DNA of 55,120 bases from Lactiplantibacillus xiangfangensis. GTDB lineage: Bacteria; Bacillota; Bacilli; Lactobacillales; Lactobacillaceae. Below, piece by piece: positions 42,784 through 50,682 of this stretch (position 1 is its first letter; every line of letters begins with the position of its first letter). The translations under genes were made by a program, and so were the position numbers. The stretch spans positions 1 through 55,120 of the forward strand of contig NZ_JQCL01000098.1 of NCBI RefSeq assembly GCF_001438845.1, written 5' to 3'. A model generated the notes under the pieces. It did no database searches. It was not told where the DNA came from and worked only from the letters and a program-made list of their open reading frames with translations.

Positions 42784-43521
42784 TTAGTACCAGTTGTGAC
42801 GTAACCAGAAGCGTTTAGCGTTAGTCCATGAACCATAACGACCCGCAACGTACTTGTTAGCAGCCTTTTCTTGGTTGACTGGTGAGTAGTTGCCGTGTAA
42901 GTAAGCTGTCAATAATTGGTAACGACCATAACAACGACCGTTACGAGCGGTGTAGCTGTAACGGGATTCGTGGTAGGCAATCCAATTTTTAGCAGAACGT
43001 TGTGCTTTAGAGAGCTTAGCGTTAATCTTGGCAATTTGTTGGCTTTGTGTCAACTTTTTCTTCTTTTTAGCCTTTTTAGCGGCTTTCTTTAGTGCAGCCT
43101 TTTGGGCCTTCTTAGCAGCTGCTTTTTGTGCTTTTTTGGCCGCTTTCTTAGCGGCTGCTTTAGCCTTTTTAGCGGCTTTCTTTAATGCAGCTTTTTGTGC
43201 TTTTTTGGCCGCTTTCTTAGCCTTTTTAGCAGCTTTCTTTAATGCAGCCTTCTTAGCGGATTTTTTGCTAACTTTCTTAGCTTTTTTAGTTGTCTTCTTT
43301 TTAGAGACGGCTTTTTTAACAACTTTTTTAGTGGCTACTTCAGGAGCCGCCTTTTTGGTGACCTTAGCCGTTTTAGTGGTATTACTTGCAACTACGGATG
43401 AAGCCTCAGCTTCGGTAGTGGTTGCGGCTTGGACAGCCACGTTAGCAGTTAATCCTAAACCACAACTAATGACTAATAAACTAATGATCGATTTTATCTT
43501 AGATTTTTTGTTTTTTTGCAT
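42784..43521 (-). CDS. Apf-like secreted protein with a long Lys/Ala-rich linker
   Basis: A 245-residue protein: signal peptide (about 8-32), then about 120 residues of Lys/Ala-rich low complexity (KKAAKKAKKAAKKAQKAALK and similar). It ends in the same lysozyme-like Apf domain (about 180-245; NWIAYHESRYSYTAR to RYGSWTNAKRFWLRHNWY) as the protein at 26668. The domain should act on peptidoglycan or affect cell shape; the cationic linker may hold the protein to anionic wall polymers. Confidence 0.85.
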   Translation of the reverse strand: MQKNKKSKIKSIISLLVISCGLGLTANVAVQAATTTEAEASSVVASNTTKTAKVTKKAAPEVATKKVVKKAVSKKKTTKKAKKVSKKSAKKAALKKAAKKAKKAAKKAQKAALKKAAKKAKAAAKKAAKKAQKAAAKKAQKAALKKAAKKAKKKKKLTQSQQIAKINAKLSKAQRSAKNWIAYHESRYSYTARNGRCYGRYQLLTAYLHGNYSPVNQEKAANKYVAGRYGSWTNAKRFWLRHNWY

Positions 43522-43908
43522 GTATGTAAACTTCCCCGTTCGTCGAAATTCTTAACCCTATTGAATAGGATACTTTAAGAATGTTGCAGTTGTGTTACTA
43601 AGCGATTACTAGGCAGTTAAAAAAGCGTCACAGTGGCTAAAAGTTAGTCAAAGTGCGGGATGAATGCAAAAAACTGATTTGAGCACTAACGGGTGATTAC
43701 GGATTGGTCTACGAAAGATCATCTTACTATCGATTGACTATCTTAAGTTTTAAACGATACTAGCAGTGTAATTCAAAGCAAAACGCTCAAACAACATAAG
43801 TATCCCAAATAATAGGACTTAGCGGTTGTGAATTTTCAAAAATGGTCTAAACTCTAAGTCATTCATGTGAGAACTTCTCACACGAAATCCAATTGAGAGG
43901 GTTTTGTT
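43522..43908. other. Divergent intergenic region (Apf-like / aspartase)
   Basis: No gene is seen. For the rightward gene, TTGACT (43734-43739) and GATACT (43756-43761) make a plausible promoter. A perfect 17-bp palindrome lies at 43866-43882. On the minus strand an AGTAAT-CGCTT-AGTAAC repeat (about 43594-43610) resembles a degenerate WalR box upstream of the Apf-like gene. Confidence 0.5.
43866..43882. promoter_or_regulatory. Perfect palindrome before the aspartase gene
   Basis: TGTGAGAA-C-TTCTCACA is a perfect inverted repeat with a one-base centre, 27 bp before the ATG. It suits a dimeric repressor or a small 5' hairpin; the binding protein is unknown. Confidence 0.5.
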
Positions 43909-45303
43909 ATGCGAATTGAAGAGGATTGTATTGGTAAACTGCCAGTTGAAGATAATGCATTATACGGTATTCATACAGTACGCGCGGTTCATAACTTTCC
44001 AGTTACGAAAGAACGCATGGACCCGCTACTGATTCATAATTTAATTCAGATCAAAAAAGCGGCTGCGGCCGTGAACTTCAAAGCGGGTACGCTGACTGCT
44101 GATAAACAGCGTGCGATTATTGCCGCTTGTGACCAATTGTTACTGGGGCGGCACGCAGATAGCTTCATTGTACCGGCAATTCAAGGTGGCGCTGGCACTT
44201 CTGCCAACATGAATGTGAATGAAGTGATTGCCAACCTAGCCCATCAACTTGACCCGGACGTTATGGTGCATCCTAACGATGACGTGAACCAATCACAATC
44301 AACTAATGATACTTTTCCGACGGCGGGTAAGATGGCGTTATGCGCGCAGCTACCCGGATTGCTAGGCGCAATTGAACAGTTGTCCCAGGCCTTGTTGATT
44401 AAGTCTAAACGGTATCAAGATGCGATTAAAGTTGGCCGGACGCAGTTGGAAGATGCCGTTCCAACGACGTATGGGCGGACATTCCATGCCTACTATCAAC
44501 TTTTTAACCGGGATTTAGCACGCGTCAAATCAGCGGGCGAACACTTACGAGTTGTCAACTTAGGTGGTACTGCGATTGGGACGGGAATCAACGCGACCAA
44601 GTATTACCAAACACATATTATTGATGCCTTGAACGCAAACGTTCACTTGGCATTACAATCAGCACCTGATTTGGTTGACGCCACACAAAATTGTGACGGC
44701 TTTGTTGAATTTTCGGGTGCCATGAAGATTTTAGCCGCTGATCTTTCTAAATTCAGCAATGATTTACGGTTGCTCGGCAGTGGGCCTCAATCGGGGCTTG
44801 GAGAACTCAATTTGCCGGCGAAGCAAGCGGGATCATCAATCATGCCCGATAAAGTTAACCCGGTCATTCCGGAAGTGGTCAACCAAGTTGCGTTTGAAGT
44901 CATGGGCAATGACGTTACTGTAACGATGGCTGCTGAGGCTGGGCAACTTGAGTTAAATGCGTTCGAACCGATTATGCTGCGGGCGCTGTTGGAGAGCGAA
45001 CGGCATTTGCAACGTGCCATGCAGACGCTCGTTGAGAACTGTGTACGTGACGTGAGTGTCAACCGGAAACGGTGTGCTGACCAAGTCGCGCACTCAACAA
45101 TTACGGCGACCGTTTTATCCCCATACCTCGGTTATGAAGTCACGACTGGATTGATTAAAGAAGCCTTGGCGACTCATAGTTCGGTACCGGCACTATTACG
45201 CGAGCGGCACCTGCTAGTACCAGCCTTAATTGATCAACTGTTCTCACCTGCCGGCTTGACGCAACCTAGAGATACTAGCATTAGTATGACCAAACAGGCT
45301 TAA
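43909..45303 (+). CDS. aspA: Aspartate ammonia-lyase (aspartase)
   Basis: A 464-residue member of the fumarase/aspartase superfamily. YGIHTVRAVHNFPVT at the N-terminus and GSSIMPDKVNPVIPEVVNQV near residue 315 follow the aspartase form (VIPE) rather than fumarase (PTQCE). The signature loop carries the catalytic Ser; the residue after MP is Asp, where aspartases usually have Ala or Gly. It should convert aspartate to fumarate and ammonia, supplying fumarate for a reductase such as the flavoprotein at 1192, though the genes are far apart. GAGAGG precedes the ATG. Confidence 0.87.
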   Translation: MRIEEDCIGKLPVEDNALYGIHTVRAVHNFPVTKERMDPLLIHNLIQIKKAAAAVNFKAGTLTADKQRAIIAACDQLLLGRHADSFIVPAIQGGAGTSANMNVNEVIANLAHQLDPDVMVHPNDDVNQSQSTNDTFPTAGKMALCAQLPGLLGAIEQLSQALLIKSKRYQDAIKVGRTQLEDAVPTTYGRTFHAYYQLFNRDLARVKSAGEHLRVVNLGGTAIGTGINATKYYQTHIIDALNANVHLALQSAPDLVDATQNCDGFVEFSGAMKILAADLSKFSNDLRLLGSGPQSGLGELNLPAKQAGSSIMPDKVNPVIPEVVNQVAFEVMGNDVTVTMAAEAGQLELNAFEPIMLRALLESERHLQRAMQTLVENCVRDVSVNRKRCADQVAHSTITATVLSPYLGYEVTTGLIKEALATHSSVPALLRERHLLVPALIDQLFSPAGLTQPRDTSISMTKQA

Positions 45304-45326
45304 CACCTTAACTGAATCGATTAATA

Positions 45327-45938
45327 TCAACGTTCGTCAGTAATCTGGCGGACGTTTTTTGCTTTGATAATGCCCCGGTGATCTCGTCGTGCCGTGATTA
45401 ACCCAGTTGTGACGAGCCAGGCTTGAATTGTTATGGCACCGGCAAATTGAAACCCATCAGCTTGCATTTGCTTGGATAATTGTTTGCTGACCGCGGTCTG
45501 GCGGGGAAGGTCACGAAGGTGTTCAACGGATAAGACGAGTTGTTGATAGTGGATTTGGTGCCATAGGTACTGATCAAATGAGCCGTATTGCCGAATTAAC
45601 CGCCGAATAACGTTAGCATTGTGAATCACGGCGCCAATTTTGCGGGCGTTACGGATAATTGTAGGGTTCCGTAGTAGCTCGGCAATGGTCAGTGGGGTCA
45701 TCTGCGCGACTTGGTTAATGTTCCAGTGGGCAAAGGCGGCGTCAAAGGACTGTCGCTTGTTGAGGACGACTTGCCAGTTCAAACCAGCTGCAAAGCCAAC
45801 GAGACTCAGTAGTTCAAAGAGGTGGGCGTCGTTATGAATCGGAATGCCCCACTCATTTTCAAAGTAATAACGGTAATCGGGATTGTCAGGGTAATAACGG
45901 TTAAATAGTGGATCGTCATCGAACCAATCAGTAATCAC
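45327..45938 (-). CDS. DNA-3-methyladenine glycosylase I-like protein, degenerate active site
   Basis: A 203-residue protein that aligns with Tag from DPLFNRYY through NEWGIP, LFELLSLVGFAAGLNW and VLNKRQSF to the C-terminal helices. Tag needs the Glu in the L-E-G motif to bind 3-methyladenine; here it is Val (SLVGFAAGLNW). The His following the conserved Tyr is Phe (YYFENEWG), and the N-terminal Cys and C-terminal zinc-snap ligands are missing. It is therefore probably not a normal 3-methyladenine glycosylase. The start appears to be GTG at 45938 with GAGG upstream. Confidence 0.8.
   Translation of the reverse strand: MITDWFDDDPLFNRYYPDNPDYRYYFENEWGIPIHNDAHLFELLSLVGFAAGLNWQVVLNKRQSFDAAFAHWNINQVAQMTPLTIAELLRNPTIIRNARKIGAVIHNANVIRRLIRQYGSFDQYLWHQIHYQQLVLSVEHLRDLPRQTAVSKQLSKQMQADGFQFAGAITIQAWLVTTGLITARRDHRGIIKAKNVRQITDER
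45329..45359. terminator. Terminator between the aspartase and Tag-like genes
   Basis: AACGTTCGTCAG pairs with CTGGCGGACGTT (two G-U), then T6. It overlaps the last codons of the convergent Tag-like gene. Confidence 0.7.
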
Positions 45939-46042
45939 GGGATGGCCTCAGCTTTCTAAATTGACGGGAATATCTTAAGCGACACTTATAAGTACGCTAA
46001 ATAGCACAATTTTCGGTCAAAAAAAGAGACTGGGGTAAAAAT

Positions 46043-46117
46043 AAAATACCCATTCAGAAATTCCTGAATGGGTATTTTCTATCATGATGGTCGTAACGTG
46101 CGCCAAAAGGTAACTTG
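46043..46117 (-). terminator. Terminator with TTCAG core and upstream box (family copy h)
   Basis: On the minus strand, downstream of the MFS gene, the box AAGTTACCTTTTGGCGCACG (46117-46098) is followed by a hairpin AAAATACCCATTCAG/CTGAATGGGTATTTT (46078-46043). Box and hairpin have the same order and orientation relative to the gene as copy d at 28.8 kb. Confidence 0.8.
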
Positions 46118-46130
46118 TTTCGCTTAACCC

Positions 46131-46173
46131 AGAATCAGCGACCATTCCAAGCCCAGGAATAATCCCTGATTCC
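46131..46173 (-). other. Hairpin between the MFS gene and terminator h
   Basis: AGAATCAG pairs with CTGATTCC over seven positions and ATTCC with GGAAT inside, separated by an internal loop. The purpose is unknown; it may be a processing or stability element of the MFS mRNA. Confidence 0.35.
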
Positions 46174-46211
46174 ACGTTAATGCTCACGAGCCAACCGTCT
46201 CTTGTCTCAGG

Positions 46212-47588
46212 CTAAGTTGTGACGTTAAGGCTTTTTTGCTTTGAGAGGTGCCGGGCGACGACTAATGAAATCAGTAGGAGGGTCAAGCAAACAATGAACC
46301 CCGCTTCGATACCTAAGTAACCGGCGCCGGACCAATGTTGATTGACGTTTGCGACGACGGCAACGATGAGCGCGGTCCCGAATGAAGCGGCGACCTGACG
46401 AATCGTGTTGAAGGTGGCAACACCGTCGGGCACCATGTTATAGGGGAGTAAGCCTAGCGCATGGGTCTGTAACGGAATTAGCATTGTGACTAAGCCGAGT
46501 TGGCGAACCGTTTGGAAAATTGCGAGTACGATTGGGGTACTGTTCGTTCCAATCAAGGCTTGCAAAAGCGTCCCCGTGCAATCGATGGCTAGTCCGGTAA
46601 AGACCAAGATGCGGACGTTCAAGCGGTCGTACAGTCGACCGCTGAGTCGTGAGAGGGTCCCGGTTAAAATGGCGCCGGGAAGAATCACGAGGCCCGAGAC
46701 TAGTGCGCTCCGGTGTTGAATCGTTTGGATCAGCAGTGGTAACAGAATTGCGTTACCGTACATGGTGGCCGTAATGAGCGTATTAATGGTCGTGGCAACA
46801 ACGAACTGTTGGTGGTTGAAAACGTGTAAGTTGATCAGTGGTTGGGCTTGGCGGCGTTGCGATAAGTAGAATAACACTACAAAGACTAACCCTAATACGA
46901 TCAAACCACTGACGCGCCATGACAAAAAGTTGGCTGAAGAGATACTCGAGAGGCCCATTAGCAGTGACCATAAGCCAATACTGATTAGAATGAATCCGCG
47001 GGTGTCAAAAGTAGGCAGTTCGTTGTGCGCAATGTTAGGTAAGATGGCAATTGAGGCAATTAACGTGATGATGATAAATGGAATGATCACGATAAATAAG
47101 TAGCGCCATGATAAGTAATCTAGGATAACACCCGAGACGGTCGGCCCAATGATGGGTGAAAAGTTAAAGGCTAAGCCAATAATACCCATAATAGCCCCTT
47201 TTTTGTCGGGCTGCGCATAGCGAATGGCCAATACGTTGACTAGCGGCATCATCATACCGGCGCCAACCGCCTGGACCATTCGTGCGATGATTACGACGAA
47301 AAATTGTGTTCCAATGGCACCAAGTGCGGTACCTAATAAGAAAATAGTAGTTGCCAGAATAAAGAGGTGGCGGAATGAAAAACGGCGGATCAGGTAGGCA
47401 CTCACGGGAATCATGAGCGCGTTGACTAGCATATAGCCGTTGGTGATCCACTGAACTTGTGCTTCGGTGACGTTAAAAACGGTCATTAATTGTGGTAAGG
47501 CGGTATTCATTGACGTGGAACAGAGAATACCGAAAAAGGTTCCAAACACCATCACAATAAGTGACCGCGCGATCCGTGGATTGGTCAA
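46212..47588 (-). CDS. MFS drug exporter, DHA2 (EmrB/QacA) family
   Basis: A 458-residue protein with about fourteen hydrophobic segments. The first segment pair is followed by MNTALPQLMTVFNVTEAQVQ WITNGYMLVNALMIP, the DHA2 opening, and FNFSPIIGPTVSGVILDYLS carries the antiporter motif C (G-x-x-x-G-P-x-x-G-G-like). It should export toxic cations or lipids using the proton gradient. The start is probably TTG at 47588 behind AAAGGATG; the ATG inside that sequence is in another frame. No regulator is adjacent. Confidence 0.87.
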   Translation of the reverse strand: MTNPRIARSLIVMVFGTFFGILCSTSMNTALPQLMTVFNVTEAQVQWITNGYMLVNALMIPVSAYLIRRFSFRHLFILATTIFLLGTALGAIGTQFFVVIIARMVQAVGAGMMMPLVNVLAIRYAQPDKKGAIMGIIGLAFNFSPIIGPTVSGVILDYLSWRYLFIVIIPFIIITLIASIAILPNIAHNELPTFDTRGFILISIGLWSLLMGLSSISSANFLSWRVSGLIVLGLVFVVLFYLSQRRQAQPLINLHVFNHQQFVVATTINTLITATMYGNAILLPLLIQTIQHRSALVSGLVILPGAILTGTLSRLSGRLYDRLNVRILVFTGLAIDCTGTLLQALIGTNSTPIVLAIFQTVRQLGLVTMLIPLQTHALGLLPYNMVPDGVATFNTIRQVAASFGTALIVAVVANVNQHWSGAGYLGIEAGFIVCLTLLLISLVVARHLSKQKSLNVTT

Positions 47589-47750
47589 TGGTGTTCATCC
47601 TTTCAAATTGAGATTCATAAAAATACACTTCTTTTAGCCTAGCATCACGGGACGAATTGTCAATGTAATGGAGGGTCAACCATGCGAAAAGCACACCGTA
47701 AAACCGATTCCGATTCTACAGTATGCTTTATTTTTGCGTTTGAATTGAGT

Positions 47751-48296
47751 TTAGTGGTGCTTAACGACCTGAAGTTGGTCGAGCATCCCGTAAACTTTTT
47801 TAGCCGCGTGGTCGGCGCGAAGCTGTTTCAAAATATGGGCCTCGCTAACCGTTGCGGTCTGATCAGCTTCGAAGGTGTGTACCCCGAAGCTATCGTAGGT
47901 TACAGTGTGGTCCGCGTTGAGGGTAAACCAGTTTGGTTCTAACTGTTTGGCTTCCTCACGGATATTCTGATCCGGCCAAACGAGGTATTTCGTTTTAGCA
48001 TGACCAGGATAGATTTCCACCTGCCAGCCCTTCTTAAAGTCGGAAACTTCTTGCTAACGCTGAATCTTGAGGTGCTTGACGGCGTAGTAAATAATTCCCG
48101 CGTACTTCAATTCAGGCTGCTTTTTCCAAGTACGGTGGGTTAACGGTGGTACCGATGGTTGAGGCTTCTTCTTGGCAACGGGTGCGGTAGCCGGCTTAGG
48201 CGCTGATTGTGAGTTTTGTTGACTTACAATCAGCAGGGTGCCAGCCAGCAGTAAGATAACGAGTAACCCGCCGCCTAACCAATAACGCTTTTTCAT
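47751..48296 (-). pseudogene. Membrane-anchored protein gene interrupted by an in-frame TAG
   Basis: The ATG at 48296 opens a frame with a membrane anchor (MKKRYWLGGGLLVILLLAGT) and a Pro/Lys-rich linker. It then reads YAGIIYYAVKHLKIQR to TAG at 48056-48054. The same frame continues with no further stop (QEVSDFKKGWQVEIYPGHAK, KYLVWPDQNI, LEPNWFTLNADHTVTYDSFG) to TTA-complement at 47751. The whole would be 181 residues. TAG is one transition from CAG (Gln). The continuous frame and even composition on both sides argue for one gene with a recent nonsense mutation; a sequencing error is possible. It is 7 bp after the GNAT gene. Confidence 0.75.
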
Positions 48297-48303
48297 GGGA
48301 AGC

Positions 48304-48831
48304 CTACAGGCCGAACGCCTTAGAATAGTGGACCGTACCGTGAACGCCGTCAAGCCCGTTTGGCGCCAGTGATTTGATCATGTAAGCATCGTCTGGCACG
48401 TCAAAGCCGGCTTGAATGTCGAATTGGCTAGCAGGACGGTAACCGAACTTGCTGTAATAGTCTGGCCATCCAAGAATGCTGACGTAGGTTGCGCCAGAGA
48501 TGCGAGCCCGTTGTTCTAACTTTTGCATCAAGCGGCGACCAATGCCTTCTTTTTGATGGGCTGGGGCGACGGCTAATGGGGCCAGTGCCAGGCCGGTCGT
48601 TGTCTTGGTGCCGTCACTGATGGTGATGGGACTGAGTACGCCAAGGCCGACGGGTTGTTGTTGACGGTCAAAAGCAACGACTTCTAAGTAAGCCTGGTAG
48701 GCCGGATCTTCGCGCAAGGCGTGGATCAATTCGACTTCACCGTCGTAGCCGTGGTCGGTCTGGGTAAAAGCATCTTTAACTAGTTGATCAACAGCGTCAT
48801 AGTCGGCTGGTTGAATCGTTTTAATTTGCAT
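48304..48831 (-). CDS. GNAT-family N-acetyltransferase (YhbS-like)
   Basis: A 175-residue acetyltransferase. Residues about 80-115 hold the acetyl-CoA-binding motif (LAPLAVAPAHQKEGIGRRLM, i.e. the Q/R-x-x-G-x-G loop), followed by VSILGWPDYYSKFGYRPA, typical of the YhbS-type branch. The substrate is unknown. AAAGGAG precedes the ATG at 48831. The interrupted gene follows directly, so the two were probably one transcript. Confidence 0.88.
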   Translation of the reverse strand: MQIKTIQPADYDAVDQLVKDAFTQTDHGYDGEVELIHALREDPAYQAYLEVVAFDRQQQPVGLGVLSPITISDGTKTTTGLALAPLAVAPAHQKEGIGRRLMQKLEQRARISGATYVSILGWPDYYSKFGYRPASQFDIQAGFDVPDDAYMIKSLAPNGLDGVHGTVHYSKAFGL

Positions 48832-49050
48832 GTTGAAACTCCTTTATTCAATCGATTAAATTTTTAGGTTAGACGTAATTTGAAAATGATAGCGCTTAAA
48901 ATTCAATTATGGACGTTTTTTCTGGGATTGTCTAGTCAGCACTGCAAATGATTGGTTCCCATCATCTGAAATAGCATGGTAGCAGGGCCTAAGCTCATTT
49001 TGGTTATTGAATATTGTAGTGATGGTTGGCTATGGAAATGCTCGCCTATA
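48832..49050. other. Divergent intergenic region (GNAT / zinc-binding lipoprotein)
   Basis: TGATAGCGCTTAAA at about 48887-48900 is a weak cre-like sequence (two mismatches) upstream of the GNAT gene. Nothing else was recognised before the Zur box. Confidence 0.3.
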
Positions 49051-49101
49051 TTGTAAATCGTAAAAATTACTATTTACAAGTGGTGAATGACTTGCTATGA
49101 T
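49051..49101 (+). promoter_or_regulatory. Zur-type box and promoter of the zinc-binding lipoprotein
   Basis: TCGTAAAAATTACTA at 49058-49072 matches the Bacillus Zur box TCGTAATNATTACGA at all but two positions. It lies within a longer inverted repeat TTGTAAAT...ATTTACAA (49051-49079). It abuts the -35 TTTACA (49073-49078), which has TATGAT 17 bp further (49096-49101). Zinc-dependent repression is expected. Confidence 0.7.
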
Positions 49102-49126
49102 TTAAAACGATTCGGAGGATTTTTTG

Positions 49127-50029
49127 ATGTTTAAGGGAAAAGTAATGGGGGTAGTCGTGCTCAGCTTACTAGTGGGTGGGTTGACGTTAAGCGGTTGCCG
49201 GCAAGAGACTAAGTCAGCAACTGGAAAGATTAAAGTGGTCACAACCACTAATTTTTATGGCGAAATGGCGCGGGCGGTAGGTGGTAACCGGGTGAAGGTG
49301 CAATCAATCATCAACCAGCCATCGGTCGATCCCCATGATTATGAGCCGACGCCCGACGTGGCTAAAGCGGTAGCCAATGCGGATATCGCGGTTGCTAACG
49401 GTATCGGTTATGATGGTTGGATGAATAAACTCGTCAAGGCGGCACCGGCGACCCAGTTAATCAGGGTGGGTGAAGACGTGATGCATGAGAAGGCTGGGGC
49501 TAACGAGCACTTGTGGTATAACGTCAAAGCAATGCCGGCAGCGGCTAATTACTTAGCACAACGGTTGGCAAAAAAGGACCCGCAGCATCGAAAAACCTAT
49601 CAACAGAATGCAAAAAAGTACGTTGCCTCGCTGCAGTCGGTAACGCAAGAAGCTAAGCAATTACGGCGTCAAGTTAAGCAATTGCCTAATCGACGGATCC
49701 TAGTTAGTGAGCCAGTCTTTGATAACGCTCTGACGGCACTGGGACTGCGTGTGACGAACGTTAACTTTGAGAATGCGATTGAGAAGGGCACGGACCCGTC
49801 ACCAAAAGTTATCCGGCAGATGCAGATGGATTTGAAACACCGGCGAGTCGTGCTGTTTGTAAACAATAAACAGGTCTCAACGAAAACTGTGTCTAATATG
49901 GTTCAGTTGGCACAGCAAAATCGGATTCCAGTATTAAAGGTTACTGAAACGATGCCGGCTAAAATGACTTATCAACAGTGGATGCTAACGCAATACCGGG
50001 CATTAAGCCGATTGTTGCCAGACAAGTAA
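49127..50029 (+). CDS. Zinc/manganese ABC transporter substrate-binding lipoprotein
   Basis: A 300-residue ZnuA/AdcA-type cluster A-I binding protein. It has a lipobox LSGC (Cys about 24), then VVTTTNFYGEMARAVGG. Metal-ligand candidates are His in VDPHDYEPTP, His in ANEHLWYN and Glu in VSEPVFDNAL. In the third position many relatives have His, so selectivity is uncertain. It should capture Zn2+ (or Mn2+) outside the membrane. The ATG at 49127 follows GGAGG. No permease or ATPase gene adjoins it, so it must use a transporter encoded elsewhere. The Zur-like box supports zinc. Confidence 0.88.
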   Translation: MFKGKVMGVVVLSLLVGGLTLSGCRQETKSATGKIKVVTTTNFYGEMARAVGGNRVKVQSIINQPSVDPHDYEPTPDVAKAVANADIAVANGIGYDGWMNKLVKAAPATQLIRVGEDVMHEKAGANEHLWYNVKAMPAAANYLAQRLAKKDPQHRKTYQQNAKKYVASLQSVTQEAKQLRRQVKQLPNRRILVSEPVFDNALTALGLRVTNVNFENAIEKGTDPSPKVIRQMQMDLKHRRVVLFVNNKQVSTKTVSNMVQLAQQNRIPVLKVTETMPAKMTYQQWMLTQYRALSRLLPDK

Positions 50030-50065
50030 GATTATACTGATAATGTTGATTGTTTTAGAAGACAC

Positions 50066-50099
50066 AAAAAAACGCCTGGAATTTTCCAGACGTTTTTTT
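50066..50099. terminator. Bidirectional terminator
   Basis: AAAAAACGCCTGGAA pairs with TTCCAGACGTTTTTT (one mismatch) between convergent genes. Confidence 0.8.
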
Positions 50100-50109
50100 A
50101 ATGCTAATC

Positions 50110-50682
50110 TTAAAGTGCCCAGGCTTGCATGCCTTGTGCGTTGTAAAGTGCAACGGCTGCGTTGACTTGTGCTTCAACGGAACCACCTGAGATGTGCATG
50201 TTTTGGAACAAGCCGTAAGCACCACTCGTGCTGTTAACGACGTTTGGTTGCCAGTTAGATTCACGCGTAATGATCGTGTTCCAAGTTGAAGCGGAAACGC
50301 CAGTCCGTGATTCCATTTGGCCTAAAACGTAGCTTTGAAGATTGCTGCCAGTGTAGCTGGATGCGTTACTAGTGGTTGATGAAGTCTTGGCACTAGTCTT
50401 AGCAGCAGTATTGTTGGTCGTTGTCGTTGCTACAGTGGCAGTGTTAGTCGTTGACTTCGTACCAATCGTTAATTTTTGGCCAGGTAAGATGAAATGACCT
50501 TTAATGTTATTAGTTGATTCAATCTTGTTCATTGAAGTGTTGAATTTTTGGGAGATTGCCCAAACAGAGTCGCCTGATTTAACCGTGTAAGTTGAGTCGG
50601 CATTTGCGGTTAAGACACCGGCAAATAATAAGCTAACGGCTGCGGCTGAAGTAGTTAAGATAGTAGTTACGATTTTTTTCAA
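50110..50682 (-). CDS. LysM-containing secreted transglycosylase-like protein
   Basis: A 190-residue protein with a signal peptide (cleavage near LTANA, about residue 28), one LysM domain (about 31-74; [20 protein letters not shown] ... ILPGQKLTI), and a Thr/Ser/Ala-rich linker (about 75-115). A C-terminal lysozyme-like domain of about 70 residues follows ([20 protein letters not shown] to QGMQAWAL), with Glu in RESNW the likely catalytic acid. It should bind and cut peptidoglycan. The TTG at 50682 is preferred because AGGAG lies 10 bases upstream; an in-frame GTG at 50691 is too close to it. Confidence 0.88.
   Translation of the reverse strand: MKKIVTTILTTSAAAVSLLFAGVLTANADSTYTVKSGDSVWAISQKFNTSMNKIESTNNIKGHFILPGQKLTIGTKSTTNTATVATTTTNNTAAKTSAKTSSTTSNASSYTGSNLQSYVLGQMESRTGVSASTWNTIITRESNWQPNVVNSTSGAYGLFQNMHISGGSVEAQVNAAVALYNAQGMQAWAL

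Noticed and set aside
46131-46173. tRNA-like or T-box-like fold downstream of the MFS gene
   Set aside because: There are only two short nested stems, with no anticodon or T-arm features and no T-box sequence.
47682-47942. Plus-strand ORF opposite the amber-interrupted gene
   Set aside because: It has no ribosome site or family features, while the minus-strand frame is continuous with the anchored N-terminal half.
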